Source: Desulfofundulus australicus DSM 11792
GTDB taxonomy: Bacteria > Bacillota > Desulfotomaculia > Desulfotomaculales > Desulfovirgulaceae
Direction: 5' to 3'
NCBI RefSeq assembly: GCF_900129285.1
Contig: NZ_FQUW01000006.1
Span: forward strand, 62,001-126,000
DNA length: 64,000 bases
The position numbers and the translations under genes are program-made. Position 1 is the first letter of the stretch. Every line of letters starts with the position of its first letter. The notes beneath the pieces are model-generated. The model saw only the letters and a list, made by a program, of their open reading frames with translations. It had not been told where the DNA came from and did not search any database. Positions 1 to 10,326 of the stretch are shown one piece after another.

Positions 1-657
1 GGCTATACTTATATGGCGGTAATCATCATAGATCAGCTTTTCATATATTTCATCGGAAATGACTACCAGGCCGTATTCTTCAATTACTTTCCCGAGCTCC
101 AACAATTCATCCCTGCTGTATACCGCCCCGGTTGGGTTACCGGGAGAGTTTAAAATGACCATCCTGGTACGGGGACTGATGACCGAACGAAGCTGCTCAG
201 CCGTCAATTTAAAGCCGTTTTCCTGGCTGGTCTGGATAATTACCGGTACGGCACCAGCAAGCTTTATTTGCTCCAGGTAAGTAACCCAGTAAGGTGCCGG
301 CAGGATAACCTCATCTCCCGGTTGCAGGAGCACCATCATGGCGTTATAAAGTGAATGTTTGGCCCCCACAGAAACCACTATCTGGTCTGTGGTGTAATCC
401 AGGCCGTTGTCGACCTTCAGTTTTTTTACAATGGCTTCCCTTAATTCCAGAATACCACCCACCGGGGTATATCTGGTCTTTCCCATACGGATAGCGGCCA
501 TGGCCGCCTCTTTTATATGCTCCGGAGTACCAAAATCCGGCTCACCGGCACCAAAATTAATCACCTTTTCCCCGGCAGCAATCATTTTCTTGGCCCGGGC
601 ATCGATGTCCAGAGTAGGTGAGGGACTGATATTTTTAGCCCTGTCTGCCAGCCTCAC
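1..657 (-). CDS. Class I pyridoxal-phosphate aminotransferase (aspartate aminotransferase type), C-terminus outside window
   Basis: Only the first 219 codons are in the window; the gene runs off its left edge. Translation begins at a GTG (655-657) about 10 nt after a GGAG site. The N-terminal sequence has the fold-type I aminotransferase signatures: FGAGEPDF near residue 35, a small-domain segment and the NSPGNPTGAVYS substrate/PLP-binding motif. The PLP lysine lies beyond the edge. Such enzymes transfer the amino group between aspartate or related amino acids and 2-oxoglutarate. It follows dapL by 23 nt on the same strand, so it is probably the last or near-last gene of a dapF-dapL-aminotransferase operon. 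The exact substrate cannot be read from the sequence. Confidence 0.9.
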   Translation of the reverse strand, partial: MRLADRAKNISPSPTLDIDARAKKMIAAGEKVINFGAGEPDFGTPEHIKEAAMAAIRMGKTRYTPVGGILELREAIVKKLKVDNGLDYTTDQIVVSVGAKHSLYNAMMVLLQPGDEVILPAPYWVTYLEQIKLAGAVPVIIQTSQENGFKLTAEQLRSVISPRTRMVILNSPGNPTGAVYSRDELLELGKVIEEYGLVVISDEIYEKLIYDDYRHISIA

Positions 658-680
658 AGTTGATCATCTCCTGCAGTAGT

Positions 681-1859
681 TTAGAATTTGACCGGTCCGA
701 GATTACTCTTTAACCGTTCTACCGCTTCCCTTAAGCGGGCGGTATCTACAGTTAGAGATATCCGGAAATAACCTTCCCCGTTGGCACCATAACCGGTACC
801 TGGCGTTATTACCACCCCGGTTCTTTCCAGTACCAGCTCCGCAAAAGATTCGCTGGTATACCCGGTGGGAACAGGAGCCCAGATATAAAAAGTTGCTTTT
901 GGTTTTTCCAGTTTCCAGCCCAGAGAATTCAAACCTTCCACCAGGATATCCCTGCGCTCACGGTAAAGTTCGTTTACCCGGTTGATAACTTCCTGCGAAC
1001 CATTTAATCCTGCCATAGCAGCATACTGGATGGCCTGAAATTGCCCGGAATCCAGGTTGGATTTAAGGCGACCCAGTGCCTCGATAACCTCAGGACAACC
1101 TGCAGCCCAACCTATCCGCCAGCCAGTCATATTAAAAGGTTTGGAAACAGAGCCAAACTCAATACCCACCTCTTTGGCACCGGGAACCTGTAAAAAGCTG
1201 GGCGCACGGTAACCATCGAAAGCTATTTCCGTGTAAGCAGCATCGTGACAAACCAGCACGTTAAATTCCCGGGCAAAAGCAACCACTTCCGCAAAGAATG
1301 CTTCGTCAGCCACTGCACCTGTGGGGTTGTTGGGATAATTGATAAATATCATTTTCGCCCGGCGGGCCACTTCTGTGGGGATAGAAGCCAGATCGGGGAG
1401 ATATCCCCGCTCAGCCTTTAATGGCATGTAATAGGGAACTGCCCCGGCCAGAATAGCTCCTCCAGCATAAACAGGATAACCCGGGTCTGGTACCAGCACC
1501 GTATCCCCGGGGTTCAAGTAGCACCAGGAAATATGAGCAATACCTTCCTTGGAACCGATAAGGGCAACCACTTCGGTCTCAGGATTCAATTGTACCCCGA
1601 ACCGCCTGGCATACCAGCTAGCAACCGCTTGCCGGTAGCAGAGCATCCCGACGGATGATGGATACTGGTGATTGGCCGGATTACGGGCCTCTTTAACCAG
1701 TTCCTCAATAATATGATCGGGAGTAGGTTGGTCAGGATCGCCTATCCCCAGGCTTATTATATCTACACCGGCAGCTTTTTTTTCCTCAATCAACCGTTCC
1801 ACACGGGCAAAGAGATAGGGAGATAAATTTTTCAGGCGTTGTGCTTGTTCAAACCGCAA
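681..1859 (-). CDS. dapL: LL-diaminopimelate aminotransferase
   Basis: A 392-residue PLP aminotransferase converting tetrahydrodipicolinate plus glutamate to LL-diaminopimelate in one step, bypassing the succinylase/acetylase routes of lysine and cell-wall synthesis. Visible motifs are the N-terminal [15 protein letters not shown] segment characteristic of DapL, YPNNPTGA near residues 175-182 and the PLP lysine K240 in [15 protein letters not shown]. The start is TTG at 1859, eight bases after a GGAGG; no closer start fits. It lies 19 nt downstream of dapF, the next enzyme in the pathway, which supports the assignment over a generic aspartate aminotransferase. Confidence 0.93.
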   Translation of the reverse strand: MRFEQAQRLKNLSPYLFARVERLIEEKKAAGVDIISLGIGDPDQPTPDHIIEELVKEARNPANHQYPSSVGMLCYRQAVASWYARRFGVQLNPETEVVALIGSKEGIAHISWCYLNPGDTVLVPDPGYPVYAGGAILAGAVPYYMPLKAERGYLPDLASIPTEVARRAKMIFINYPNNPTGAVADEAFFAEVVAFAREFNVLVCHDAAYTEIAFDGYRAPSFLQVPGAKEVGIEFGSVSKPFNMTGWRIGWAAGCPEVIEALGRLKSNLDSGQFQAIQYAAMAGLNGSQEVINRVNELYRERRDILVEGLNSLGWKLEKPKATFYIWAPVPTGYTSESFAELVLERTGVVITPGTGYGANGEGYFRISLTVDTARLREAVERLKSNLGPVKF

Positions 1860-1878
1860 AATTGATACCTCCTTTTTT

Positions 1879-2721
1879 CTAAATACAGGGAATATGACCG
1901 CAAAAAACTTCCTCTGCCGGTCCGGTCATAAAAAGATGCCCATCTTCTCCCCATTCAATGTCCAGGATTCCTCCCGGAAGGTGAACCATGACCTTACGAC
2001 CCGTCAGGTTGTTCAGCACACCTGCCACCACAGTGGCACAGGCCCCTGTACCGCAGGCCAGGGTAGGCCCGGCACCCCGCTCCCAAACCCTTACCTTAAC
2101 CTCATTCCTGCTTAAGACCTGCACAAATTCGACGTTAGTTTTTCGAGGGAAAGAGGGGTAATTTTCCAGTTTGGGCCCCAAACCGTACAGGTCTACCTGT
2201 TCTACATCGGGTACAAAAAGCACACAGTGGGGATTACCCATAGAAACGGCAGTTATATAAAAGGTCTGTCCTTCAAGAACCAGGGGTTCATTGATCACCA
2301 TCCCCCCCGGGCCAATCATGGGTATTTCCTCCCTTTCCAAACGGGGAGTACCCATGTTTACCTGCACTGCTGCCACCCGACCCTCTTCCACCACCAGGCG
2401 GGGAATCATTACTCCAGCCCTGGTTTCAATATGCATCACTTCCTTTTCAATCCCGCCCCGCTCATAGAGATATTTAGCCACGCAACGGATGGCGTTACCA
2501 CACATTTCTGCCTCAGTGCCATCCGAATTGATGATTTGCATAAAAACATCGGCATTGGGGCTGGGACGGATTAGCACCAGCCCGTCAGCTCCAATGCCCC
2601 GGTGGCGATGACATAGGCGCCGGGCATATTCCGGTAAATTTCTTCCCTCCGGCCATTCCTGTTTAGTCAGGTCCATCAGAATAAAGTCGTTACCCAGGCC
2701 ATGCATTTTAAAAAATTCCAA
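1879..2721 (-). CDS. dapF: Diaminopimelate epimerase
   Basis: A 280-residue PLP-independent racemase that interconverts LL- and meso-diaminopimelate, the last step before lysine and the source of meso-DAP for peptidoglycan. The KMHGLGNDF start, the first catalytic cysteine C74 in EMCGNAIRC and the second C223 in [10 protein letters not shown] are all present, along with the family GNPHCV segment. The start is TTG at 2721, after AAGGAGGG; an ATG five codons later is possible but would trim the conserved N-terminus. It is the first gene of dapF-dapL-aminotransferase. The 131 bases upstream of it, to the ATPase gene, show no clear terminator. Confidence 0.97.
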   Translation of the reverse strand: MEFFKMHGLGNDFILMDLTKQEWPEGRNLPEYARRLCHRHRGIGADGLVLIRPSPNADVFMQIINSDGTEAEMCGNAIRCVAKYLYERGGIEKEVMHIETRAGVMIPRLVVEEGRVAAVQVNMGTPRLEREEIPMIGPGGMVINEPLVLEGQTFYITAVSMGNPHCVLFVPDVEQVDLYGLGPKLENYPSFPRKTNVEFVQVLSRNEVKVRVWERGAGPTLACGTGACATVVAGVLNNLTGRKVMVHLPGGILDIEWGEDGHLFMTGPAEEVFCGHIPCI

Positions 2722-2852
2722 GCAGAAAAGCCCTCCTTATTAGTGGTATAACACCCATCTTCTGTTCCTGGAGGCGGTACCAACCTTAAAAGGACAAAAT
2801 TATTACTTCGCCTTATATAGTGGTTTTCCTGCAAAAGATTAAAATTTTGGTC

Positions 2853-5600
2853 CTATACTTTAATATACATAACTTTTTCCCTGGCCCGCAACTGCAGGTG
2901 CCTGTAGAAGGTATTCAATAAAGGTGGAGCCAGGGAGATCAAAATTATTAGTAACCAGTGTGTTAGATTTAGAGGCACAGTATGAAATACCGGCTGTAAA
3001 TAAGGAACATAGGTAACCGCCAGCTGTAAAGATATAGAACAGAGAACGGCCATGAGCAAATGAGGATTGGAGAATAACCCTATTTCCCAAATGGTATGCT
3101 TTTCCGAACGACAGGTAAAGACAAAAAACAACTGGGAAAACACCAGAGTATTAAAAGCCATGGTTCGAGCAAGCTCCAGGCAGCCCTGACTGAAAATATG
3201 AACACCGGCAAAGACCAGCAAGGTACACATACCAATGGTTAATCCGCTACCCAGGATACGCCAGGCCAGACCGTGAGCAAAAATGCTCTCACGGGGGTGA
3301 CGGGGCAAACGGTACATAATATCGGCATCCGGCGGATCCACCCCTAAAGCCAGGGCCGGCAAACCGTCAGTAACCAGGTTCATCCACAAAATTTGAATGG
3401 GTAAAAGGGGTAGAGGAAGCCCGGCCAGCACAGCGAAAAACATAACCAGTACCTCTCCCACATTGCAGGAAAGGAGATATCGAATAAACTTGCGGATATT
3501 ATCATAAATACCCCGCCCTTCCTCTATGGCCGCCACGATGGTGGTAAAATTATCATCGGCCAGAACCATGGAAGAAGCTTCTTTGGTAACGTCCGTACCC
3601 GTTATGCCCATGGCGATACCGATATCTGCCTCTTTAATTGCCGGGGCATCATTAATCCCATCTCCGGTCATGGCTACTATGTGTCCCGCTTCTTTCAATG
3701 CCCGAACAATGCGCAGTTTATGACGGGGTGAAACCCGGGCGTATACGGTTACTTCCCCGGCTACCTTTCTTAATTGATCATCATCCAGCTGATCCAGTTC
3801 TTGTCCAGTTATAATACGTCTCTGTCCTCCCAGTATCCCCATTTCCCTGGCCACAGCCGCTGCAGTAAGGAGATGATCCCCGGTAATCATTACCACTTTA
3901 ATTCCGGCCCGGCGACAACGCTGTACGGCGCTTAACGCAGCCGGCCGGGGCGGATCGATCATACCCGCAAGGCCTACAAAAACCAGATTTTGTTCTACTT
4001 CTACCTCTGTTAGCTCTTCAGGAGATTTTGGACCCAACCTGCGCCAGGCCAGGGCCAGAACACGCAAGGCACCAGAAGCCATGCTGGCATTTTGACGCAG
4101 GATTTCCTTCCTCTGGTGAGGAGTTAAAGGAATTATTCGACCGTGATGGTAATGGTGAGTGCATAACTCGAGTATAACATCGGGAGCTCCCTTGACATAG
4201 GCAGCCAGGGTACCGTCGTTATGCCTATAAACCACAGACATACGCTTGCGCTCGGAATCAAAAGGAATCTCCATCACTCTTTGTTCGTAACGCTCCAGTT
4301 CTTCCCGCCAGAACCCTGCTTTAGCCGCCATAACCAGCAATGCCCCTTCGGTGGGATCACCATTAATGGACCATACAGGTGACTCCCGGCGAGCCAGATT
4401 ACGAAACATCCCCCCTATTGTTACCCCGCTGCGGGTAAGCAGGGCATTATTGCACAGAGCAGCAATCTTAAAAAATAATTGAAATTCTTCAGAACGGGGG
4501 GAAAGGGTAGTAACCACCTCCCCCTTGGGATCATAACCTTCTCCCGTAAATTCAACGGGAAATTGCCCTATAATTGCCCGGCGTACCGTCATTTCATTTT
4601 GCGTTAGGGTTCCGGTTTTATCGGAACAGATTACTGTAGCACAACCCAGGGTCTCCACGGCCGGAAGTTTACGGATTATGGCCCGGCGCCGGATCATGCG
4701 CTGTACTCCGATGGCCAGGGCCATTGTGACAATAGCAGGTAACCCCTCAGGAATAGCCGCCACAGCCAGGCTAACCCCCGCCAGGAACATCTGGCCAGCC
4801 GGCTCACCGCGATAAATGCCCACCGCCACCACCAGAGCACAAATCAGCAGGCAAAAAGCCACCAGCCACCGGCCCAACTGGGCCAAACGGCGTTGCAGGG
4901 GAGTCTCTTCACCACCAGCCTCTTGAATTAACCCGGCTATACGGCCCATTTCGGTGGCCATTCCTGTGGCCACCACAATTCCCCTGCCCCGTCCCCGGGT
5001 TACCACTGTTCCCTGATAGGCCATATTACGGGCATCACCGGGAGTAACCTTTTCCAGAATGGGTTCTACCCTCTTCTTCACAGGAAGGGACTCACCTGTT
5101 AGAGCGGATTCCTCTATTTCCAGGTTTACCGCCTGTATTAAACGCAGGTCTGCCGGTACCCGATCGCCCGCTTCGAGCAGCACCACATCACCGGGTACCA
5201 GAGTTGCAGCGGGAATCTTTTTCTCATTGCCTTCCCTAACCACCCTGGCTTCGGGCGCGGTAAGCTGCTTTAAAGCTTCCATGGAGCGCTCTGCCCGGTA
5301 TTCTTGTATACATCCTAAAATGGCATTAATAATTACAATGATAATAATTGTTGCAGCATCCAGGAATTCTCCTAAAAACCCGGAAATAACAGTAGCTCCC
5401 AGCAAAATTAAGACCATAAAATCCTTAAATTGCTCCATGAATATTCGCCATAAAGGTACCGGGGGTTGCCTGGTCAGTTCATTTGGCCCAAAACGACTGA
5501 TCCTATCCCTGGCTTCCCGCTCGTCAAGACCCCGGTGCGGGTTTGTTTTAAGCACTGCCGCTACTTCTTCACCAGTTAAGGAGTACCATTGTTCCGGCAT
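2853..5600 (-). CDS. Calcium-transporting P-type ATPase (SERCA/PMCA-like, type II)
   Basis: A 915-residue P2-type cation pump in the cytoplasmic membrane. In order it has an N-terminal cation-ATPase domain, TM1-2, the actuator TGES loop (168-171), the PEGL ion-site motif in TM4 (284-287), the phosphorylated aspartate D327 in SDKTGTLT, a nucleotide-binding domain, the hinge TGDGINDAPAIKEADIGIAMG and a C-terminal six-helix cation ATPase domain with WMNLVTDGLPALALGVDPP in TM6. The N/D and E residues of the Ca2+ sites in TM4-6 look retained, so Ca2+ export is the best call; Mn2+ is an alternative. It is the first gene upstream of dapF and probably not functionally linked to it. Confidence 0.93.
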   Translation of the reverse strand: MPEQWYSLTGEEVAAVLKTNPHRGLDEREARDRISRFGPNELTRQPPVPLWRIFMEQFKDFMVLILLGATVISGFLGEFLDAATIIIIVIINAILGCIQEYRAERSMEALKQLTAPEARVVREGNEKKIPAATLVPGDVVLLEAGDRVPADLRLIQAVNLEIEESALTGESLPVKKRVEPILEKVTPGDARNMAYQGTVVTRGRGRGIVVATGMATEMGRIAGLIQEAGGEETPLQRRLAQLGRWLVAFCLLICALVVAVGIYRGEPAGQMFLAGVSLAVAAIPEGLPAIVTMALAIGVQRMIRRRAIIRKLPAVETLGCATVICSDKTGTLTQNEMTVRRAIIGQFPVEFTGEGYDPKGEVVTTLSPRSEEFQLFFKIAALCNNALLTRSGVTIGGMFRNLARRESPVWSINGDPTEGALLVMAAKAGFWREELERYEQRVMEIPFDSERKRMSVVYRHNDGTLAAYVKGAPDVILELCTHHYHHGRIIPLTPHQRKEILRQNASMASGALRVLALAWRRLGPKSPEELTEVEVEQNLVFVGLAGMIDPPRPAALSAVQRCRRAGIKVVMITGDHLLTAAAVAREMGILGGQRRIITGQELDQLDDDQLRKVAGEVTVYARVSPRHKLRIVRALKEAGHIVAMTGDGINDAPAIKEADIGIAMGITGTDVTKEASSMVLADDNFTTIVAAIEEGRGIYDNIRKFIRYLLSCNVGEVLVMFFAVLAGLPLPLLPIQILWMNLVTDGLPALALGVDPPDADIMYRLPRHPRESIFAHGLAWRILGSGLTIGMCTLLVFAGVHIFSQGCLELARTMAFNTLVFSQLFFVFTCRSEKHTIWEIGLFSNPHLLMAVLCSISLQLAVTYVPYLQPVFHTVPLNLTHWLLIILISLAPPLLNTFYRHLQLRAREKVMYIKV

Positions 5601-5773
5601 TGGCCCTCACCCCTACATTTACAGTTTGTCCCAACTTAAGCTTATGCCTGGATACCGGCAAAAATAACCCCGGGATATAAAGGGTGGCCACACTCTTTCA
5701 CATATGAAGCCTGCGCACCAGGCAATTTGGCAAGCGGTACTCCTGTTCACCGTGTCCCGGTTCTGCCACAGCC

Positions 5774-5802
5774 TTGCACTGCACCGGCCGGAGTGATATA
5801 CT
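5774..5802 (+). promoter_or_regulatory. Sigma-A-type promoter for rqcH
   Basis: TTGCAC at 5774-5779, a 17-base spacer and TATACT at 5797-5802, about 80 bases upstream of the rqcH start, in the divergent gap between the Ca2+ ATPase gene and rqcH. The elements were read from the sequence; transcription is inferred. Confidence 0.7.
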
Positions 5803-5885
5803 GTTAACAAGTGTTTATGAACCGGCTTTAGCATTTTATCCCTGATTAAAATGCCCTTGAGGACTGGGAAAGAAGGAATTTCCTT

Positions 5886-7643
5886 ATGCCCTTTGACGGA
5901 CTGGTGCTGGCAGCAATACAGAAGGAACTGGATGGCGAGCTGCTCGGGGGACGTATTGATAAAATATACCAGCCCTCTCCCCTGGAGGTACATCTGCTCA
6001 TTCACCGCCCGGGAACCCGGGCACGCCTGTTGCTTTCCGCTCATCCGGAAAACGCCCGGGTACATTTGACCGGGCGGGCAAAGGAAAATCCACCCTCTCC
6101 ACCGGTATTTTGCATGGTCCTGCGCAAGCACCTGGAGGGAGGCCGCATCCGGGGAATCCACCAGCGGGGGCTTGACCGGGTTCTGGTTTTTCAGGTCCAA
6201 ACCCACGACGACCTGGGGGAGCCCTGCATAAAAGAACTTATCTGTGAAATTATGGGACGGCACAGTAACATCATTTTGGTTAATCCCGTGGGAGCACAAA
6301 TTATTGACGCCATTAAACGCTATACTTATGCCGTGAGCCGCCACCGGGAAGTTTTACCCGGACGGTTATACATACCTCCTCCGGAACAGCATAAACTCAA
6401 TCCTCTGGAATTGAAAGAAGAGGAATTCCGCCAGATGTTGCTTGAAGCCCCACTGGAAACCCCTGTAGCCAGTATTTTACAGCGCATCCTGGATGGTATC
6501 AGCCAGGTGATGGCCAAAGAGATACTTTACCGGGCCGGGTTGGCAGAGGACCTTATTCTGGATCACTGCGGGGAATATGAACTGGTAGCCCTGTGGCGGA
6601 CAATTAAACAACTGGCCGGTGCTATTGCCCGGGGAGAGTTCCAGCCTTCCCTGGTTTTGGACGAACAGGGCAGGCCGAAGGATTTTGCCGCCTTTGATTT
6701 AACCCATTTTCACGCTTTCACCCGCCAGCAGGGGAATATGAATGCACTGGTGGATCTTTTTTATACCGCCAGAGAAGAGGAGCAGAATTACAAAAGCAAA
6801 AAACAATCCCTGCTCGCCGTTGTGCGGCGGGAGATGGGCCGCCTATCCCATAAGCTTTCCCTGCAGGAAGAAACTCTGGCCAAAGCCGAACAGGCAGAGG
6901 AATATAGAATCTCCGGGGAACTGCTTATGGCCAACCTGTACCGCCTGGAAAAGGGTGTTAACGAGGTAACCCTGGAAAATTTCTACGATCCATCTAAAAA
7001 GATGATAACCATCCCTCTCGATCCCAGCTTGAGCCCGTTACAAAATGCCCAGGCCTATTTTAAAAAATATACCAAGGCCAAACAAACCAGAGAGGAAACC
7101 AGCAACCGGATCGAACAAACCCGCAGGGAACTGGAATATCTAAAAAATGTGGAAACGTCCATAATCCTGGCCACAGCCGTATCGGAACTGGTGGAGATAA
7201 GAGAGGAACTGGAGGAGCAGGGTTACCTTAAACCGTCAAACAGGGAAAAGAAAAAGGAACCGGGAAAACCCCGGCCCCTTGTTTTTACTTCCACCGATGG
7301 TTTTACCATTTTAGTTGGACGGAACAACAAGCAAAACGATTATCTCACCCTGCGCCTGGCCAAAGACGATGATATCTGGCTGCACACCAGGAACATTCCC
7401 GGTTCCCACGTGCTCATCCGGACTGGTGGACGACCCGTTCCCCAAACCACCCTGGTCGAAGCTGCCTCCCTGGCCGCTTACTTCAGCCGGGCCAGGGAAT
7501 CGCAAAACGTGCCGGTTGATTATACCCTGCGCAGAAACGTACACAAACCCCGGGGAGCACGTCCCGGTTACGTTATCTACACCGGACAGCGCACCCTTAC
7601 CGTTGATCCCGATCAGGAACTGGTAGAAAGGCTCAAGGCGTAA
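5886..7643 (+). CDS. rqcH: RqcH/Rqc2-type ribosome quality control protein (NFACT family)
   Basis: A 585-residue NFACT protein. In bacteria RqcH binds the obstructed 50S subunit with peptidyl-tRNA and recruits tRNA-Ala to add C-terminal alanine tails that mark stalled chains for degradation. The N-terminal NFACT-N domain starts MPFDGLVLAAIQKEL, a long coiled-coil middle (about 290-430) follows, and the C-terminal NFACT-R (DUF814) domain has the DDIWLHTRNIPGSHV core near 500. Older annotations call it fibronectin-binding protein. The ATG at 5886 follows GAAGGAA. It is a single-gene unit with its own promoter, convergent with bioB (26-nt gap, no clear terminator). Confidence 0.92.
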   Translation: MPFDGLVLAAIQKELDGELLGGRIDKIYQPSPLEVHLLIHRPGTRARLLLSAHPENARVHLTGRAKENPPSPPVFCMVLRKHLEGGRIRGIHQRGLDRVLVFQVQTHDDLGEPCIKELICEIMGRHSNIILVNPVGAQIIDAIKRYTYAVSRHREVLPGRLYIPPPEQHKLNPLELKEEEFRQMLLEAPLETPVASILQRILDGISQVMAKEILYRAGLAEDLILDHCGEYELVALWRTIKQLAGAIARGEFQPSLVLDEQGRPKDFAAFDLTHFHAFTRQQGNMNALVDLFYTAREEEQNYKSKKQSLLAVVRREMGRLSHKLSLQEETLAKAEQAEEYRISGELLMANLYRLEKGVNEVTLENFYDPSKKMITIPLDPSLSPLQNAQAYFKKYTKAKQTREETSNRIEQTRRELEYLKNVETSIILATAVSELVEIREELEEQGYLKPSNREKKKEPGKPRPLVFTSTDGFTILVGRNNKQNDYLTLRLAKDDDIWLHTRNIPGSHVLIRTGGRPVPQTTLVEAASLAAYFSRARESQNVPVDYTLRRNVHKPRGARPGYVIYTGQRTLTVDPDQELVERLKA

Positions 7644-7669
7644 CCGCCGGAATTACACCTTTCTTAGGA

Positions 7670-8644
7670 TCAGCCCCCGGCAGCCAGCCTTAAACCCGCA
7701 GCGGCTATCATGTTCAGGTCCTCTTGTACTTCATTGCCCCGGGTGGTGAGATAGTTGCCGATCATCAGCCCGTTAATGGCCATTTCCAGGGCTTTTTGCT
7801 GCTTTTCCCCCAAACCGGGCTCCCTCCCCCCGCACAGGCGTAAAACGGCCCGGGGCATAATCAGGCGGAAAAGGGCCAGGGTTTTGAAGATCTCCTCTAC
7901 CGGCAGGGACTTCTGTCCGGCCAGGGGCGTGCCGGGAATGGGATTTAAAATGTTTACCGGAACTGATGTTACCCCCAGTTTCCGCAGTTCCAGGACCATT
8001 TCCAAACGGTCGGCTAGAACTTCCCCCATGCCGATGATCCCGCCGGAACAAACCCTTAACCCGGCGGCCTGGGCGGTCCGGATGGTGATCACCCTCTCCT
8101 CAAAGGTATGGGTGGTGCAGACGTGAGGGAAATAACTGCGGCTGGTCTCCAGATTGTGATGGTAGGTGGTTACCCCTGCTTCCCTTAAACGCCGGGCCTT
8201 CTCCCCATCAATGATCCCCAGGGAAGCGCAGAGTTCCAGGCGGGTTTCGGCCCGGAGCACCCGGTAAATGTCCAGCACCCGCTCAAAATCCTGCTCTCCA
8301 ATGCCCCGGCCGCTGGTCACCAGGGCAAAACGCCGCGCCCCGGCGGCTTCCATGCGCCGGGCCTTTTCCAGGGCCTCCTCCGCCCCAATCAAGGGATAGG
8401 TTCTCGCCCCGGTCCGGTAGCGGGAGGACTGGGCGCAAAAACGGCAGTCTTCACTGCAAAGGCCAGACCGGGCATTAATGATGGAACAGAGCTCCACTTC
8501 CCGGCCCCCGAAGCGCTGGCGCACCTGCCGGGACAGGTCCAGCAGCTCCCCCAGTTTCTCCGGCAGCCAGCCGGCCAGGGCGAAGGCTTCTTCCCGGGTT
8601 AAGCCCTCCCCTTCCAGGACCTTGCTTTTTATCTCCTGCCACAT
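7670..8644 (-). CDS. bioB: Biotin synthase
   Basis: A 324-residue radical-SAM enzyme inserting sulfur into dethiobiotin to make biotin, producing 5'-deoxyadenosine. The [4Fe-4S] CxxxCxxC motif is C63/C67/C70 (LCSEDCRFCAQSSRY). The other BioB landmarks are seen: YHHNLETSRSYF, CSGGIIGMGE and NILNPIPGTPL; the arginine ligand region of the [2Fe-2S] cluster follows. The ATG at 8644 has a GGGGGG tract nine bases upstream. It is the last gene of bioY-bioD-bioA-bioB, 154 nt after bioA. bioF and a pimeloyl module (bioW or bioC/bioH) are not in this window. Confidence 0.97.
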   Translation of the reverse strand: MWQEIKSKVLEGEGLTREEAFALAGWLPEKLGELLDLSRQVRQRFGGREVELCSIINARSGLCSEDCRFCAQSSRYRTGARTYPLIGAEEALEKARRMEAAGARRFALVTSGRGIGEQDFERVLDIYRVLRAETRLELCASLGIIDGEKARRLREAGVTTYHHNLETSRSYFPHVCTTHTFEERVITIRTAQAAGLRVCSGGIIGMGEVLADRLEMVLELRKLGVTSVPVNILNPIPGTPLAGQKSLPVEEIFKTLALFRLIMPRAVLRLCGGREPGLGEKQQKALEMAINGLMIGNYLTTRGNEVQEDLNMIAAAGLRLAAGG

Positions 8645-8798
8645 AAGCTAAAACCCCCCAAAAGATTTTCAACTAATTATCCAGGCATAGGGTACAACCG
8701 CTTTTTTAGGGGTGGGACGAACTTTGCCCTTGTTATCGAGTGGTGCACGTTACCTTCACAATGGGTGGTCTCACAACGAAATGGGGTTAGGTGACCTT

Positions 8799-10166
8799 TT
8801 ACTTACCCGTGACCACGGCTATGGATTCATAAGTGATCTCCAGGACCTGGTTTAACTCCTCTTCCGACATGGTCAGTACAGGCATGAGTACGATCACATT
8901 ATCCAGGGGACGGATAACCAGCCCCCGCTGGCGGGCCTCCAGGATCACCCGGTGGCCCACTTGCTCCTCCATAGGGTAAGGTTGTTTGGTTCTTTTATCC
9001 GCTACCAGCTCAATACCCACCATCATACCCCGCTGGCGGATGTCCCCCACATGGGGCAACTCCCAGAAACTATCCAGCTTGCGGTGCAGCAGTTCTATTT
9101 TAGGTTGCAGGGCGGCCAGCAAATTTTCCTTTTCAAATAACTCAATGCTGGCCAGGGCTGCGGCACAGGCCAGGGGATTGCCCGTGTAGGTATGGCCATG
9201 ATAAAAGGTCTTGCCTTCCTCCGGTTTACCCAGAAAGGCGCTGTAAACCTCATCGGTAGTCAGGGTGGCAGCAAGGGGAAGATAGCCCCCGGTAATACCC
9301 TTGGCCAGGCACATTAAATCGGGAGAAACCCCTTCGTGTTCACAGGCAAAGAGTCGACCTGTCCGGCCGAAACCCACCGCCACCTCATCGGCAATCAGCA
9401 GAACGTTATACCTGGTGCATAGTTCCCGCACCCGGCGAAGGAAACCGTCCGGTGCGGTGATCATCCCGGCGGCCCCCTGAACCAGGGGTTCGATGATCAC
9501 GGCGGCAACCTCCTGGTGGTGCTCTTTTAACAACTCCTCCAGCCGGTCCGCACAGGCCATCCCGCAATTTTCTCTTTCTTTTTCCAGCGGACAGCGGTAG
9601 CAATAGGGAGCGGGAGCATGCAGGCATTCAAAAAGCAGGGGCTTAAAGATACCGTGAAAAAGGGATATGCCGCCCACGCTGACCGATCCAATGGTGTCCC
9701 CGTGGTAGGCTTCCACCAGGGAGATGAACTTCGTCTTGTTGCGGAAGCGCCCCCCTTCTTTTTGCTGCCAGTATTGGAAAGCCATTTTTAAGGCAATCTC
9801 CACGGCGGTGGCCCCGGCGTCGGAGTAAAAAACTTTATTGAGCCCCGGAGGAGTAATCTCCACCAGCTTTTTGGCCAGAAGGATCGAGGGAATGTTGGCC
9901 AAACCCAGCAGGGTAGAATGAGCTATTTTATCCAGCTGTTCTTTGATGGCCCGGTTTAATGCGGAATGACAGTGGCCGTGTACGGTCACCCAGAGGGACG
10001 AAACTCCATCCAGGTAGCGGTTTCCCTCTACATCAATAAGATAGCTCCCCTCGCCCCGGGCAATGATTAAAGGTTTTTCCCGGGTATACTGCTGCATCTG
10101 GGTAAAAGGATGCCAGACGTACTCCTTATCCCACTGTTCCAAAAGGGCGGGATCATATTTATTCAA
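8799..10166 (-). CDS. bioA: Adenosylmethionine--8-amino-7-oxononanoate aminotransferase
   Basis: A PLP aminotransferase (455 residues from the chosen start) that uses SAM as amino donor to make 7,8-diaminopelargonate. Signatures are WHPFTQMQQY near residue 20, YHGDTIGSVSVGG near 155, IADEVAVGFGRTG near 260 and the PLP lysine in LAKGITGGYLP (about K289). The open frame has a GTG at 10175, but the GGAGG site directly abuts it; the TTG at 10166 sits eight bases after GGAGG and is preferred. A 229-nt gap with unusual inverted repeats separates it from bioD upstream. Confidence 0.95.
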   Translation of the reverse strand: MNKYDPALLEQWDKEYVWHPFTQMQQYTREKPLIIARGEGSYLIDVEGNRYLDGVSSLWVTVHGHCHSALNRAIKEQLDKIAHSTLLGLANIPSILLAKKLVEITPPGLNKVFYSDAGATAVEIALKMAFQYWQQKEGGRFRNKTKFISLVEAYHGDTIGSVSVGGISLFHGIFKPLLFECLHAPAPYCYRCPLEKERENCGMACADRLEELLKEHHQEVAAVIIEPLVQGAAGMITAPDGFLRRVRELCTRYNVLLIADEVAVGFGRTGRLFACEHEGVSPDLMCLAKGITGGYLPLAATLTTDEVYSAFLGKPEEGKTFYHGHTYTGNPLACAAALASIELFEKENLLAALQPKIELLHRKLDSFWELPHVGDIRQRGMMVGIELVADKRTKQPYPMEEQVGHRVILEARQRGLVIRPLDNVIVLMPVLTMSEEELNQVLEITYESIAVVTGK

Positions 10167-10219
10167 ATCGAGCACCTCCGGAAAAATAAATAGATTGGAT
10201 ATTGCTCAGTTGGCTACTA

Positions 10220-10326
10220 CAGCACTCACCAAAATATGACTATACTCCCGGTGTTACAAGTTTAAATGACAAATAGAGTTCAAAAATAGCCAGTAACCCT
10301 GGTGAGTGCTGGGCCCACTCACCCAT
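10220..10326 (-). promoter_or_regulatory. Mutually exclusive inverted repeats in the bioD-bioA gap
   Basis: Three related blocks lie in this 229-nt gap. A 12-base block at 10220-10231 is perfectly complementary to 10300-10311. The first eight bases of the second block (10301-10308, GGTGAGTG) also pair perfectly with 10316-10323 (CACTCACC) across a seven-base loop. The middle block can therefore pair either way, the arrangement expected of an attenuator or processing switch, but no U-tract follows either hairpin. No second BirA operator was seen in the gap. Function is unknown. Confidence 0.45.

Noticed and set aside
5619-6344. 241-residue minus-strand frame overlapping rqcH
   Set aside because: Antisense to a clear RqcH gene and its promoter.
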